Under the pieces are notes generated by a model. It searched no databases. It was given only the letters and a program-made list of their open reading frames with translations, and was not told the origin of the DNA. Positions 15,770 to 25,900 of a stretch of 64,000 nt of DNA are shown piece by piece (positions within the stretch are counted from its first letter, which is position 1; the number at the start of each line of letters is the position of its first letter). This DNA comes from Odoribacter sp. Z80 (GTDB lineage Bacteria; Bacteroidota; Bacteroidia; Bacteroidales; Marinifilaceae): the NCBI RefSeq assembly GCF_009935865.1, contig NZ_QWEL01000002.1, positions 280,426-344,425 of the forward strand, given 5' to 3'. Made by a program: the position numbers and the translations under genes.

Positions 15770-18007
15770 TTATTTTCGTTTTCTTCTGCTCCGGTAAATC
15801 ACAAAAAAGAGCAGGATAATCAACGGATAGCCTCCGAGAGCAGCCATTTTCACCCGGGCGACATCCCTTTGCCTCAAAGAAATGTGATTATCTATCGGCT
15901 GCTTATAGGTCAATTCCACCGGATATTTCTCCTGGCACAACCACCTGAATATCCCCTGTTGCAATCTAAAATTCCCGTTCGAAAATCCATCCCTTGTACG
16001 GAACAATTCTCCATTACTCAGCCAATCGGCATCACCACCGACCACAATCCGTTGCTGCCGGCCTCCCACCATCCGCTGCAAACCGACCAACACCGGATAA
16101 GACAAAACCTCCGCTTCCTCCTCATTCCGGGTATCCGAAATATTTGTACGTACCAAAGGCAAATAATCGAAACCCTTATCATTCACAACAAGCCCTGCAC
16201 ATCCGGCCATAACCGCCTGTAAGCCGGATTGGTACAATCCCCCGAACCAAGGGAATGCCCGCGCTGCTTCCACAGTCAGGCCAGACGCAATCACATCGGA
16301 GGACTCCCCATTACATTGTCGCGTCAAACGACCACCTGACAAATGAATGCCGACTTCATTCAGCAACGGATTCAGAACAGCCTGCCTGTCCGGCTCACCA
16401 AGTACCAACATATTTCCCCCCTGCTGCAAATAATCGCTCAATGCGTCTAATTCTCTGTCGGACAAAGATTTCTGCGGGTCAGCAACCACCACAACATCCG
16501 TATTCCCGGGCACCTCCGCCGTTTCCAACTGCAATTCAAAAATATCATACCCTTGATTTATCAATGCCTGCCGAACAGTCCTGGCTGTTGAAAAACGGTT
16601 GTATCCGGCATCCCCTGTATGACGCAAACCACGTTCACCATGTCCGGTCAGAAACCCGGCACGTACAGGACCGGAAAGCAATCTTTTAAAAGCAACGGCA
16701 ACTTCCCTTTCCGAAGGAATTATCCGGTTATCATCGAATAAACGCAGAAAAGCCGCCGTACTGTCTTTCCACACAAACTGATACACCAACCGTCCTTTTT
16801 CCTCCGACAAATCAATCCGGCGGTACAACTCCTCCGGCGGCAACACCCGGCTAAAATCCAGTTTCTTCGCCCGGCATATCTTCTCCGCCCTCTCCCGGTC
16901 GGTCATGCCCGGATATAAATCATCCAGACGAGCATCTCCCGTTCCGTCATAATAATACACATATTCCATTTTCAGGTCCGGTTTAAAACGGATATACTTC
17001 CGGAAATCCTCTGCATGGGAAGTATGGTTGGCAGGCAATCCCCGGTCACAGAATCCACCCAAAACATTCACATAAGTCACCAATTTCAACTCTCCATCCA
17101 ATGCCGCAATCAATTCCTGAGTAACCGGAGAAACCGTATTGCTCTTTTTATAAGTCATATCCCAATAAAAAATACATGCAGGACGCGAAGCCACATACCC
17201 AATCAGTATCGTCACCATAAACAAACCTGCATACTTCAGCAAAACACAGGAAAACCTCTGCTTCATCCGCATCCTCTTGATACGCCAAAAAGTCAGGGTC
17301 AGAAAGAATCCAATCACTGTCAGAAAATAAATAACATTCTCCGAACAAACCAAACCATCAGTAAAATACCTCGACTTTTTGGAAAAAGACAACCAGTAAG
17401 TAATATCCTGCACAACAGATACATCGCTCCCCACTTTACCGATAAGACTCAAAAAAGAAAGCACCGCCAGCGTCCCGATAGCTGCCACCACCTGATTCGA
17501 CGTCAGAGCCGACATAAACAACCCCACTGCCGCATAAGCACAAATCAACAAATAAAGACCCAGGAAATTAGAAAACAAATAACCATAATCCATATTTTCA
17601 ACCACACAGGCGGTAAACACCACATAAGGCACAAGCATCCCCAACATAAACAAACCGAACAGCATCATAGACAAATACTTTCCCCATATAATCTGAAAAT
17701 TCGTTACCGGAGAAGAAAACAACAATTTAATCGAGCCACTGCCATATTCCCTGCTCATCAACCCCATTGTCAACAACGGAATATAAAAATAAAGATACCC
17801 CCGTATATAGGAAAACCTGTTCCAGAAAAGCTCCGACGTCAGACTATACCAAGGATTACCCAAGGCCTGGTCCTTAACCGGACGTATCAATATTCCGCAA
17901 AATTGAACTCCGAATTGTATCGCAAAAACAAACAATATCAACCACGCCACAGGAGAACTGAATAACTTACAAAGTTCCGCCCGGGCTATTTTAAAAATTA
18001 ATCTCAT
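15770..18007 (-). CDS. ABC-2 permease fused to GldG-like extracytoplasmic domain (first copy)
   Basis: This 745-residue paralogue of the next gene has the same layout: ABC-2 permease with G-L-M-S-R-E-Y, a long GldG-like periplasmic region with L-T-G-H-G-E-R and A-D-P-Q-K, a C-terminal membrane helix and R-R-K-R-K end. The ATG at 18005-18007 is preferred because the protein then begins M-R-L-I-F-K-I-A-R-A-E-L, aligning with the start of the second copy; a longer frame to 18073 would overlap the ATPase. It is 19 bp after the ATPase stop. Divergence between copies is large, so the duplication is old and the partners are probably specialised. Confidence 0.8.
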   Translation of the reverse strand: MRLIFKIARAELCKLFSSPVAWLILFVFAIQFGVQFCGILIRPVKDQALGNPWYSLTSELFWNRFSYIRGYLYFYIPLLTMGLMSREYGSGSIKLLFSSPVTNFQIIWGKYLSMMLFGLFMLGMLVPYVVFTACVVENMDYGYLFSNFLGLYLLICAYAAVGLFMSALTSNQVVAAIGTLAVLSFLSLIGKVGSDVSVVQDITYWLSFSKKSRYFTDGLVCSENVIYFLTVIGFFLTLTFWRIKRMRMKQRFSCVLLKYAGLFMVTILIGYVASRPACIFYWDMTYKKSNTVSPVTQELIAALDGELKLVTYVNVLGGFCDRGLPANHTSHAEDFRKYIRFKPDLKMEYVYYYDGTGDARLDDLYPGMTDRERAEKICRAKKLDFSRVLPPEELYRRIDLSEEKGRLVYQFVWKDSTAAFLRLFDDNRIIPSEREVAVAFKRLLSGPVRAGFLTGHGERGLRHTGDAGYNRFSTARTVRQALINQGYDIFELQLETAEVPGNTDVVVVADPQKSLSDRELDALSDYLQQGGNMLVLGEPDRQAVLNPLLNEVGIHLSGGRLTRQCNGESSDVIASGLTVEAARAFPWFGGLYQSGLQAVMAGCAGLVVNDKGFDYLPLVRTNISDTRNEEEAEVLSYPVLVGLQRMVGGRQQRIVVGGDADWLSNGELFRTRDGFSNGNFRLQQGIFRWLCQEKYPVELTYKQPIDNHISLRQRDVARVKMAALGGYPLIILLFFVIYRSRRKRK

Positions 18008-18026
18008 ATTTACCTGTTTACAAAAC

Positions 18027-18956
18027 TCAAGCACCTTTGGACAAACGTTCAAAAATATCCTCCACCGACTCACGCTCCAGCAAAATTTCTTTCATTTGCC
18101 AGCCTTCCGCCACACTCTTTTCAATGACCCGGGTCGTTATATCCGGCATGGCAGAAAAATAAACCCGGAATTGCCGGTCCGACAAAGCGACCACTTCAGT
18201 CACTCCCTCCAGAGCTTGCAAAGCACTGACCGCTATCGGAGAACAAAAAGTCACCAGAAAAGAAGAAGGCTCCACATAATTATTAAATTCATCAATCGTT
18301 CCGGAAAACACCAAACGCCCGTTTTCAATCATCTTAATCCAGTCACAGGCTGCCTGCACCTCCGGCAAAATATGTGTAGAAAGCAACACAGCCCTGTCCT
18401 GGGCAATCTCCTTAATCAGATTACGGATTTCCACAATCTGAAGCGGGTCCAACCCATTTGTAGGCTCATCCAACACCACCAACCGGGGATTATGCACGAT
18501 AGCCTGCGCTATACCCACCCGCTGTTTATATCCTCCCGAAAGATTTCCAATCAGACGGTCCTTAAAATGAGTAATGCTGCATTTTTCTTCCGCCACATCC
18601 ACCGCTTTCCGGATACGGCTCCCCTTCATCAAGCGCAACTGGGCACAATACACTAAATATTCATCCACCGTCAACTCCGGATATAAAGGAGGGAATTGTG
18701 GCAAAAAACCGATATATTTCTTGGCCTCCACCGGATTCTCCCTCATATTGATTCCATTGATATATACATCTCCCTCCGTCTGATTCAGCACACCACAGAT
18801 AATATTCATCGTAGTCGATTTGCCGGCACCGTTCGACCCCAGCAAACCGAGGATTCCTTTCTGATGAATTTCGAAATTAATATCCCTGACCGCCCACTGG
18901 ACAGCATAACGGTGTGACAAATGCTCAATCTTTACAATAGGTGTTTCTATTCCCAT
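18027..18956 (-). CDS. ABC transporter ATPase, GldA/CcmA type
   Basis: This 309-residue ATPase has Walker A G-S-N-G-A-G-K-S-T (40-48), signature L-S-G-G-Y-K-Q-R (about 140), Walker B L-V-V-L-D-E-P-T and switch S-T-H, followed by a ~90-residue C-terminal domain typical of ATPases serving ABC-2 permeases. It would power the two fused permeases encoded downstream. It follows the DUF4595-like lipoprotein by 48 bp in the same direction, linking the transporter to the SusCD operon. Confidence 0.9.
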   Translation of the reverse strand: MGIETPIVKIEHLSHRYAVQWAVRDINFEIHQKGILGLLGSNGAGKSTTMNIICGVLNQTEGDVYINGINMRENPVEAKKYIGFLPQFPPLYPELTVDEYLVYCAQLRLMKGSRIRKAVDVAEEKCSITHFKDRLIGNLSGGYKQRVGIAQAIVHNPRLVVLDEPTNGLDPLQIVEIRNLIKEIAQDRAVLLSTHILPEVQAACDWIKMIENGRLVFSGTIDEFNNYVEPSSFLVTFCSPIAVSALQALEGVTEVVALSDRQFRVYFSAMPDITTRVIEKSVAEGWQMKEILLERESVEDIFERLSKGA

Positions 18957-19004
18957 AAAAATTACTTTATATTTTCAACTAAATTTCTGTCGTCAGCACG
19001 CCGC

Positions 19005-20393
19005 TCAACGGTAAATAAACTTATAATAATCCACCCGCTCAATATCCGTATACAACCTTTGCCATTCGGACAAACGCCCTTTGTCATCCATAGAATAAGT
19101 ATAAAAATATTTCACCTGATTCTCATCCAGGTAATTCACCGTTTTCATATGCACATATTGAGTCAGAAACAAATCATGGAACAATTGCGGCCAGCGCATC
19201 ACCCTCATCAAAGGATAAGGCAGCTCCTCCAGATAAGTCGGTATAAGCACCGGATGATACCCGGTCATGCGCAACCGGATACCCGAATACACATTCTGGA
19301 TTGTCGCCGGCCATTCTTCGGAATAAATATACTCACCGGAACTAAAACCCTCCTCATAAGCTATATTTTCCAACAAAGCCGCACCGGAAACAAACTGCTT
19401 CAACCGCTTATTCCGGGCATCATTTTCATACTCAATAGCCGATGCCATAGCCGAAGAATATCCTGTTTCCTTAGCCGACACCAGCAAACCCGACTCATCA
19501 TATTCAAAATCATAATTAATCCGGTCACTGTAATTCCCGTACTCCTCCTCCTCGATACGAATAATCCGGTCACCGGATTCATTATAAATCAGCCTCATCC
19601 GGAACTGTCCCAGCAACTCAATCCCCTCTAAACGTTCCTCTTCATCATAATCCAGCACAATCTCCCCCTCCATACTCCCTGCCACCAGAATTTTCACGGG
19701 CTTTTCAATCTTACTTATCCGGTAAACATGCTGCTGAGCTACAGCCTGCCGTCCCTGAACATCTTCCAGAACAAGCTCCAGCACATACGGACGCATCTCC
19801 GACAAACCCTGCAAAATCAAATTAGAAATCACATAATCACACGTATCCCGTTCCGGTTTAATCGTCTTCTTCACCTGCCCGTCCAGCTTCACCACAATAT
19901 TGCGGATTGGCACCATTCCGGTCGAAAACGACGCTTGCAACGCAATAAAAGGCAACATAGCAGATATATACTCACCATTCGTAAAATGAATCTCAGGCAC
20001 AGAACGTTTTTTTACTTCCACTTGAAAAGCTTTATTATAAGTACGTTGTTTCACATCACATATCTTTACAACGAATCCCAGCAAAGTATCCTGTTCAAAA
20101 GAAGTCAAATCCACCGGATAACGGAACTCTAACCGCGTCATACCACGATATTGTTCCAGCCGTTCCAAAACCTTATAATTATCCGACACATCCATCACCT
20201 CGACATAATCAATCCCATTCGGAACTTCCATCCGGCAACTTAAATAAAAAACATCGGCAGTATCCCGTCTCACCGTATATTCACTCGTCGCCGAAGAATC
20301 GAATTTCGGATCAGGAAACTCAGGTTCATTCTCACAAGCACCCCAGAAACCGGCCAGCAATAAAAAAATCCATATAATCTTAATTCTTTTCAT
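19005..20393 (-). CDS. DUF4595-like lipoprotein (leftward copy)
   Basis: This lipoprotein of about 462 residues begins M-K-R-I-K-I-I-W and has a signal peptide with lipobox A-G-F-W-G-A-C, so it is probably surface exposed. The mature part starts with an Ig-like region carrying R-D-T-A-D and Y-R-G-M, and ends in repeated Y-x-Y-D-E-x-G-L-type strands reminiscent of Rhs/YD or DUF4595 repeats (F-E-Y-D-E-S-G-L, Y-S-M-D-D-K-G-R-L). The start at 20391-20393 lies 1 bp from the preceding stop. A clear paralogue is encoded at 28754-30187 on the other side of the sigma factor gene. Function unknown; a role as accessory binding protein of the SusCD complex is inferred. Confidence 0.75.
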   Translation of the reverse strand: MKRIKIIWIFLLLAGFWGACENEPEFPDPKFDSSATSEYTVRRDTADVFYLSCRMEVPNGIDYVEVMDVSDNYKVLERLEQYRGMTRLEFRYPVDLTSFEQDTLLGFVVKICDVKQRTYNKAFQVEVKKRSVPEIHFTNGEYISAMLPFIALQASFSTGMVPIRNIVVKLDGQVKKTIKPERDTCDYVISNLILQGLSEMRPYVLELVLEDVQGRQAVAQQHVYRISKIEKPVKILVAGSMEGEIVLDYDEEERLEGIELLGQFRMRLIYNESGDRIIRIEEEEYGNYSDRINYDFEYDESGLLVSAKETGYSSAMASAIEYENDARNKRLKQFVSGAALLENIAYEEGFSSGEYIYSEEWPATIQNVYSGIRLRMTGYHPVLIPTYLEELPYPLMRVMRWPQLFHDLFLTQYVHMKTVNYLDENQVKYFYTYSMDDKGRLSEWQRLYTDIERVDYYKFIYR

Positions 20394-20394
20394 A

Positions 20395-21483
20395 TCATTC
20401 AATATTAACAAGTTCATCCTCTGTCAATTTCAACAAATTCAGAAAATCCGGATCATCATTCAACATACGCACATCAATACCCAGATTCAGCAAAGTATGC
20501 CCCACATACCACATCTTCTGCCGGGTGACAGCCGTCATATTCCAGGCAGGCTGCACTTCGCCGTCTAAAATCTCCGGCGTAATCAACTGGTCCAGATAAA
20601 GCCTGAAATCCCTCTTCCGGTCCGCCACCTCCCAAAAAGTAGCAATTTCCCTCTTTGCCCCCATAACAGGATAAACACTATTACTGATTACCCCATAATT
20701 CCGGACATACGCCGCCTTTGAAATAGACCGGACTGTATCGCCCGTCACCTCATCCACAATCTGCCCGGACTCCTCCAGCAACTCCGCAATTTCCTTTCCG
20801 TAATAAGCCTCACTAAACTGATAAAAACGTTCAGGAACCTGATCATACAACTCATATTTATCCACAATAAAAGCAAGCAAAAAATAAAGAATATCATTCC
20901 TGTATTTCTGAAAACTTTCCGGCGACGAATACATCACCCTGGTATTCAAACTCATCACAATCCCATTATCATTAATGGCCCCATGAATAGTTCCCTGCAA
21001 ACTCTCACTCGCCGCATTCACAGACTCTGTCGGAAAAGACTTGCTTGCCCCCCATTCCGATACCAAATTATTCACCAGCAAAATCTTAGGCGGGAAATAC
21101 TTCTTTACAAAACCACCACGGTAAACCTTCCCATTCCATTCAAATTCGTCTTTAAAACACGCCAAAATACTATTCTCCAAAATATCCATCACCGAATCCA
21201 TCTCCGTTTGCCGGACAATCCTGCTCAAAATCAAACCATCCCAGAACTTGCGCGAATCCTTATCATGAAAATCAAATTTCAAATCCAACATCTCATCAAA
21301 CCGCCGTAAAACAGCCACACCATACTTTTCATAATACTCCCGCACCAAAGGGTATTCCAAATCCAAAGAATCCCTCAGCCGTTCCGTATCCAGCCCCGAA
21401 GGTTTTAAATCCTCCTCTCTGTCACAAGCCACAAAAATCCCCAGCAACACGCCCAAAAACAACCATACAATACAATTCTTCAT
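20395..21483 (-). CDS. SusCD-associated zinc-metallohydrolase-like lipoprotein, probably inactive
   Basis: This 362-residue lipoprotein has a signal peptide ending in lipobox G-I-F-V-A-C. Its layout resembles the substrate-import-associated zinc metallohydrolase lipoproteins that sit beside SusC/SusD genes (an L-D-T-E start, a V-K-K-Y-F-P-P-K-I-L-L-V segment in the middle). The helix that should hold the zinc site reads D-I-L-Y-F-L-L-A-F-I-V-D-K-Y-E-L and contains no H-E-x-x-H; no other H-E-x-x-H exists in the protein. It may thus bind but not cut substrate. It follows the SusD gene by 6 bp. Family assignment is from recall of the pattern; fold comparison would settle it. Confidence 0.65.
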   Translation of the reverse strand: MKNCIVWLFLGVLLGIFVACDREEDLKPSGLDTERLRDSLDLEYPLVREYYEKYGVAVLRRFDEMLDLKFDFHDKDSRKFWDGLILSRIVRQTEMDSVMDILENSILACFKDEFEWNGKVYRGGFVKKYFPPKILLVNNLVSEWGASKSFPTESVNAASESLQGTIHGAINDNGIVMSLNTRVMYSSPESFQKYRNDILYFLLAFIVDKYELYDQVPERFYQFSEAYYGKEIAELLEESGQIVDEVTGDTVRSISKAAYVRNYGVISNSVYPVMGAKREIATFWEVADRKRDFRLYLDQLITPEILDGEVQPAWNMTAVTRQKMWYVGHTLLNLGIDVRMLNDDPDFLNLLKLTEDELVNIE

Positions 21484-21489
21484 AACTCA

Positions 21490-22917
21490 TTAATTTACCG
21501 GTTCTGCAATTTTTTCCAATCTGTCATTATTCACAATCAAAGGATTATTATCCCGTTCCGTCAAAGGAATAGGCAACACATAATTTGCATCATTCTTCAG
21601 CAAACGAAAACTCACCCGGCTCACCCGTAAACCATCGTCATTCACATAAGTAAAAAAATGCCGGATTTCCGGACGGTCTTCCATCCTGCGCAAATCATAC
21701 CAGCGGAAATGATCTTCCCACGCAAACTCACGCCGCCTCTCATCCAAGACAAACCGCAACAGCTCCTCCTGCGAATCGGGCAAAACAACCGATTCCGGAT
21801 TCCGGTAACGCTTCGCAATCAACTCCCTCAAATCAGCTTTCGCCGCTTCCAAATCATTCAGATGTACATAAGCCTCGGCACGATTCAGATAAGCTTCGGC
21901 ACCCCGCAAATTAAAAGCCCCCAATTCCGTATAGTTATCCTCCATTTTCGTACTATAAATCACAGTCTTTTGAGCCCCTCCCTGCAACTTGAAACAAGCC
22001 GCATAGCGGATATCATTCATTGCATCGTAACAAGCCAGCAAATCCGCACTCATTCCATAGCCCGAAGACTCCATCCCTTGGATAGACAAACCGCTCCTGT
22101 CATACATAAAAGAATAAATAATTTCCGGATTGGAAGCCGTCACAAAAGCCGACTTCTCAGACAACTTAGCCAAAGGAACCTGCTTCACCACTTCCCCCGC
22201 ATAACGGACTGCATCCTCCCACTCATGCCGGAAAAGTTTCACCCGCGACAACAACAACTGACAAGCAGCCAGATTAGGATGCCACACCGTTTTCTCCAGC
22301 TTCGCTTTAGCAAACTCCTCACAACCGGCCAACAAATCTTTCTCAATCTGCTCATAACAAGACTCCAAGTCAGCCCGGTCATACGTCACTTCAACAGCAT
22401 GGTCCAGACGCAACGGCACACCCCTCTGCATCCGTGCAGTTGCCGGCTGATAAGGCAAAGCATACAAATTCACCAAATGAAAATAAGCATGCGCCCTCAA
22501 AAAATAAGCCTCCCCTTTCACATAAGCTACCTCCTCCGGAGTTCCCGCATTCTCCCTGATCTCAATCAGAATATCATTCAGGATAGCAATCACCCTATAA
22601 AAATTCCCCCACGCCTCATTCACAGACTGCCGCTCTCCATTCTCCTTAATCTCAATCTCCCGACGCCAGGTGTAAATAGTCTGCAAACCACTCTTATTTT
22701 TAGTCTTCGCCAAAGCATCCTCCGTAACATCATCAGTCATATGATGCACCCCCTTAAAATAAGGAGCTTCCAACGTACACTCATTCAACATCAAAGAAGC
22801 ATAATGCTCCACCTTGGTTGGGCGAATCAAATCATTCGATACCTCATCCAGAAAATGACTACACCCGGACACCAAGACAACTAAAAAACAAAATACCAAA
22901 TATTTCATATCCCTCAT
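21490..22917 (-). CDS. SusD/RagB-family outer-membrane lipoprotein
   Basis: This 475-residue protein has a lipoprotein signal (V-V-L-V-S-G-C) and a SusD-like helical repeat fold: G-E-A-Y-F-L-R-A-H-A-Y-F-H-L-V-N-L-Y in the N-terminal third and the conserved end R-R-R-E-F-A-W-E-D-H-F-R-W-Y-D-L-R-R with L-P-I-P. SusD lids bind substrate on the outer surface and cap the SusC channel encoded 9 bp upstream. Because the neighbours are proteases and no carbohydrate enzymes are present, a peptide or protein ligand is more likely than a glycan; that is inference. Confidence 0.93.
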   Translation of the reverse strand: MRDMKYLVFCFLVVLVSGCSHFLDEVSNDLIRPTKVEHYASLMLNECTLEAPYFKGVHHMTDDVTEDALAKTKNKSGLQTIYTWRREIEIKENGERQSVNEAWGNFYRVIAILNDILIEIRENAGTPEEVAYVKGEAYFLRAHAYFHLVNLYALPYQPATARMQRGVPLRLDHAVEVTYDRADLESCYEQIEKDLLAGCEEFAKAKLEKTVWHPNLAACQLLLSRVKLFRHEWEDAVRYAGEVVKQVPLAKLSEKSAFVTASNPEIIYSFMYDRSGLSIQGMESSGYGMSADLLACYDAMNDIRYAACFKLQGGAQKTVIYSTKMEDNYTELGAFNLRGAEAYLNRAEAYVHLNDLEAAKADLRELIAKRYRNPESVVLPDSQEELLRFVLDERRREFAWEDHFRWYDLRRMEDRPEIRHFFTYVNDDGLRVSRVSFRLLKNDANYVLPIPLTERDNNPLIVNNDRLEKIAEPVN

Positions 22918-22926
22918 TTTTACCTT

Positions 22927-25900
22927 TTAAAAACTAAAATTCAGACTGAAATTATAAGAAGGCAAGACAGGCAACCCCAAATTTCTCACCTGCTCCGGGT
23001 CCATCCCCTTCAACTTTTTATCGAAAGTAAACACACACAAATTCTGCGTCTGGAAACCGATTCTCACATTCGAAACACCCAGCCGCCTCAGTTTCTTATC
23101 CGGCACATCATAATACAGACTAAGGTTCTGCCAACGGATATAACTTCCTTTAGCAGTCCGCACATCACTCTGATCATAAGCCCACCACAAAGTAGATTGC
23201 CAGGGCAGAATATAAGGACTCGCCAAATAAGCACTCGTATTATTATTACTCAAATCAGCATTAGAAAGTGCCGGAATATCCGTATGCGCTTCATCACCCG
23301 GTTGACGCCAGCGATTTACGAACACCGACGACATATTTCCTTCGGGCATCGGCATATTCTGACTACCTCCGGGATACAACTCCAACAAACGCACCTTCTG
23401 TCCCACCTTATACGAAAAACCGGCAGACAAAGTCAGGTTGGCATACTTGAACTCAGTACCGAATCCACCGTAAAACTTAGGCAACCGGTTCCCCTCATAC
23501 ACCAAAGCTTTTTCCAGCTCCCGCAAAATAACTTCATTATCATACTCCTGTCCCGGATTATACTGAGCCGATTCCGCAAAATTCACAAAAGTAGGTTCAC
23601 CCTGCTCATTCAACCCATTAAAACGATAAGAATAAAAACCATCCAAAGGAAAACCCTTCCGGTAAATCGTCCCGTTCAGAAAATCCTGCACACTATTCAA
23701 ACCGATATTATCGTCAAATCCCTCCAGAATCTTTTCAGTTACCCGCGAAAAATTAAAATTCACATTCCATCTGAACTTTGGCAACTTCACCGCCTGAGCA
23801 ATAACATTAAACTCTATCGTATGATCCTCTTTCGTTCCGCCATTATATAAATGACTGGCTTTTCCGTTTACCAACGACACCGGACGTGTCAGCAACAAAT
23901 CCAGACTCCTGGAATAAGCATAATCCACCGCCCCGTTAACCCGTCCGCCCAGAACAGAAAAATTCAAACCGCCGTTAACCGTCTTTGTTCTCTCCCACTT
24001 CAAATCGGCATTCGGGAAATCCGACAAACTGGAAACAAACTCAGGAGACACCCCGGCATGAGTCTGACCATAATCCTTGATAATCAGATAAGGCGAAGCA
24101 TTCGGAACCGTTCCGCGAAACCCATACGACACCCGAAACGCCAACTCATCCAGAAAAGTATTCGTCCACTCCTCCATAAATCCCTCTGCATGTACATTCC
24201 AACGGAAAGAAGCCGACCAGGCAGGCCGGAACTTATAACGCTCATATTGCCCGAAACGGTTGGAACCGTCACTCCGTAAATTAAAATTAAAAATATAACG
24301 GTCACTATACTGATAATTAAATATTCCGAAAAACGAGAGCGTATTGGATTGAGAATCCGTTATATCCGGATAAATATCATGACTTGCCAATAAATTATTC
24401 GTATTGGATTTATCACTCAGCCAATTTATCATATTCAGATAAGCATAAATCTGTTGACTCGTGTCATAAGCATAGACAAACAAACTCGGCAACTTAATAA
24501 AAGTCCGGCCTTGTTCATGATTATAACCGGGAGCCTCCCAACCGCTTGCTCCCTTATAACTTGTCGAAATCACCTCATGCCCCAGATTTATATTAAAATG
24601 ATGCTTTTCACCCACCGACTTGCCATAATTAACCTGCGTAGTAAGCGTATAAGACTCTGAACTGGTCGTTCCGCTCTTATACAATCCTCCGAAAGGCAAC
24701 ATCGAAAACTGCAAAACATTCTCATCTTTCTTATCCTCCGGGAAAGCATACGTGCGGGCAATACGGGCCAACTTCGTCTTTTCAGTCATCCACTCCTCAT
24801 CAATATTAGTCGTATTCCGGTAAGAAAACTGAGAACGTACCTTCAAGCCCCGGACAATTTCCCAATCCACGGAAGCTCTCATATTCAAGTCCTTATTCCG
24901 GACAATATGCCGGGAATTATCCAACTCTTCCAGAATATTATACTTCAAAGGCACAGCCAAACCATACGTATGATAAATCATATCCTGATAGACCAACTTC
25001 CCCTCTTCGTCCCGTACAGGCACAGCACGGCTTTTTCCGGCAGCCTCATCAAAAATAGAATACGCCGAATGGTTATAATCGGCTTTCTGCGAACTACCAC
25101 TCAAACCGACAGAAATCAGTATATTCTTCCGGAGATTAAAATCGGTATTGATGCGGCCGCTGAAACGCGTCAAACCGGTATGAATCTCTGAACCTTCCTG
25201 GTTATCATAATTCAAACCGGCATACACCCTCATCTTATCCGTTCCGCCTGAAACACTCACGCCATGCGAATGTTTTACACTCACACGGTAAAGCTCCCCG
25301 AACCAATCCGTATTCATTCTCTCCAAACGCGACACCTCATCCTGAAAACCGGCAAAATCCAGCTCCCGGTCATAATACTTTTTTAAAGCTCCCTCATACC
25401 CTACAAACGAACGAACCTCATCCGGATAATGCAAATTCCTCTGCACTATCTCACGCGAAACATCAATCCTCTCCTTCGAATTCATCAACTGAAAATCCGA
25501 ATAGCGGGGACGGTCGACAATACTCACTGTTCCCGAATAATTCAAATAAAGCGAACCGGATTTCCCCCGCTTCGTCGTCACCACAATAACCCCATTCGCA
25601 GCCCGGGTACCATAAATAGCAGTAGCCGACGCATCCTTCAAAACATCAATCTGGGCAATATCCTGGGGATTCAAACCACTAATCGCATTCCCAATCAGAT
25701 TAATCTGATCCAAACTATTAATATCAGCAGCACTCAAAGGAACAGGGTCCTCATACACCACCCCGTCAATCACCCATAACGGTTCCCGCGTACCGGTAAA
25801 AGTACCTCCGGCCCTCACCCTCATTTTCGAAGCAGCACCGGGCTGCGCGCTCACATTCACTATCATAAGCCCGGGAGCCTTCCCCTCCAACATCTGGTCC

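Noticed and set aside
21658..22884. A 408-codon open frame on the plus strand opposite the SusD gene, and similar long frames opposite the permeases and other genes
   Set aside because: They are antisense to clear genes, with compositions rich in His, Arg, Ile and Gln and no domain pattern. They reflect codon choice on the coding strand.
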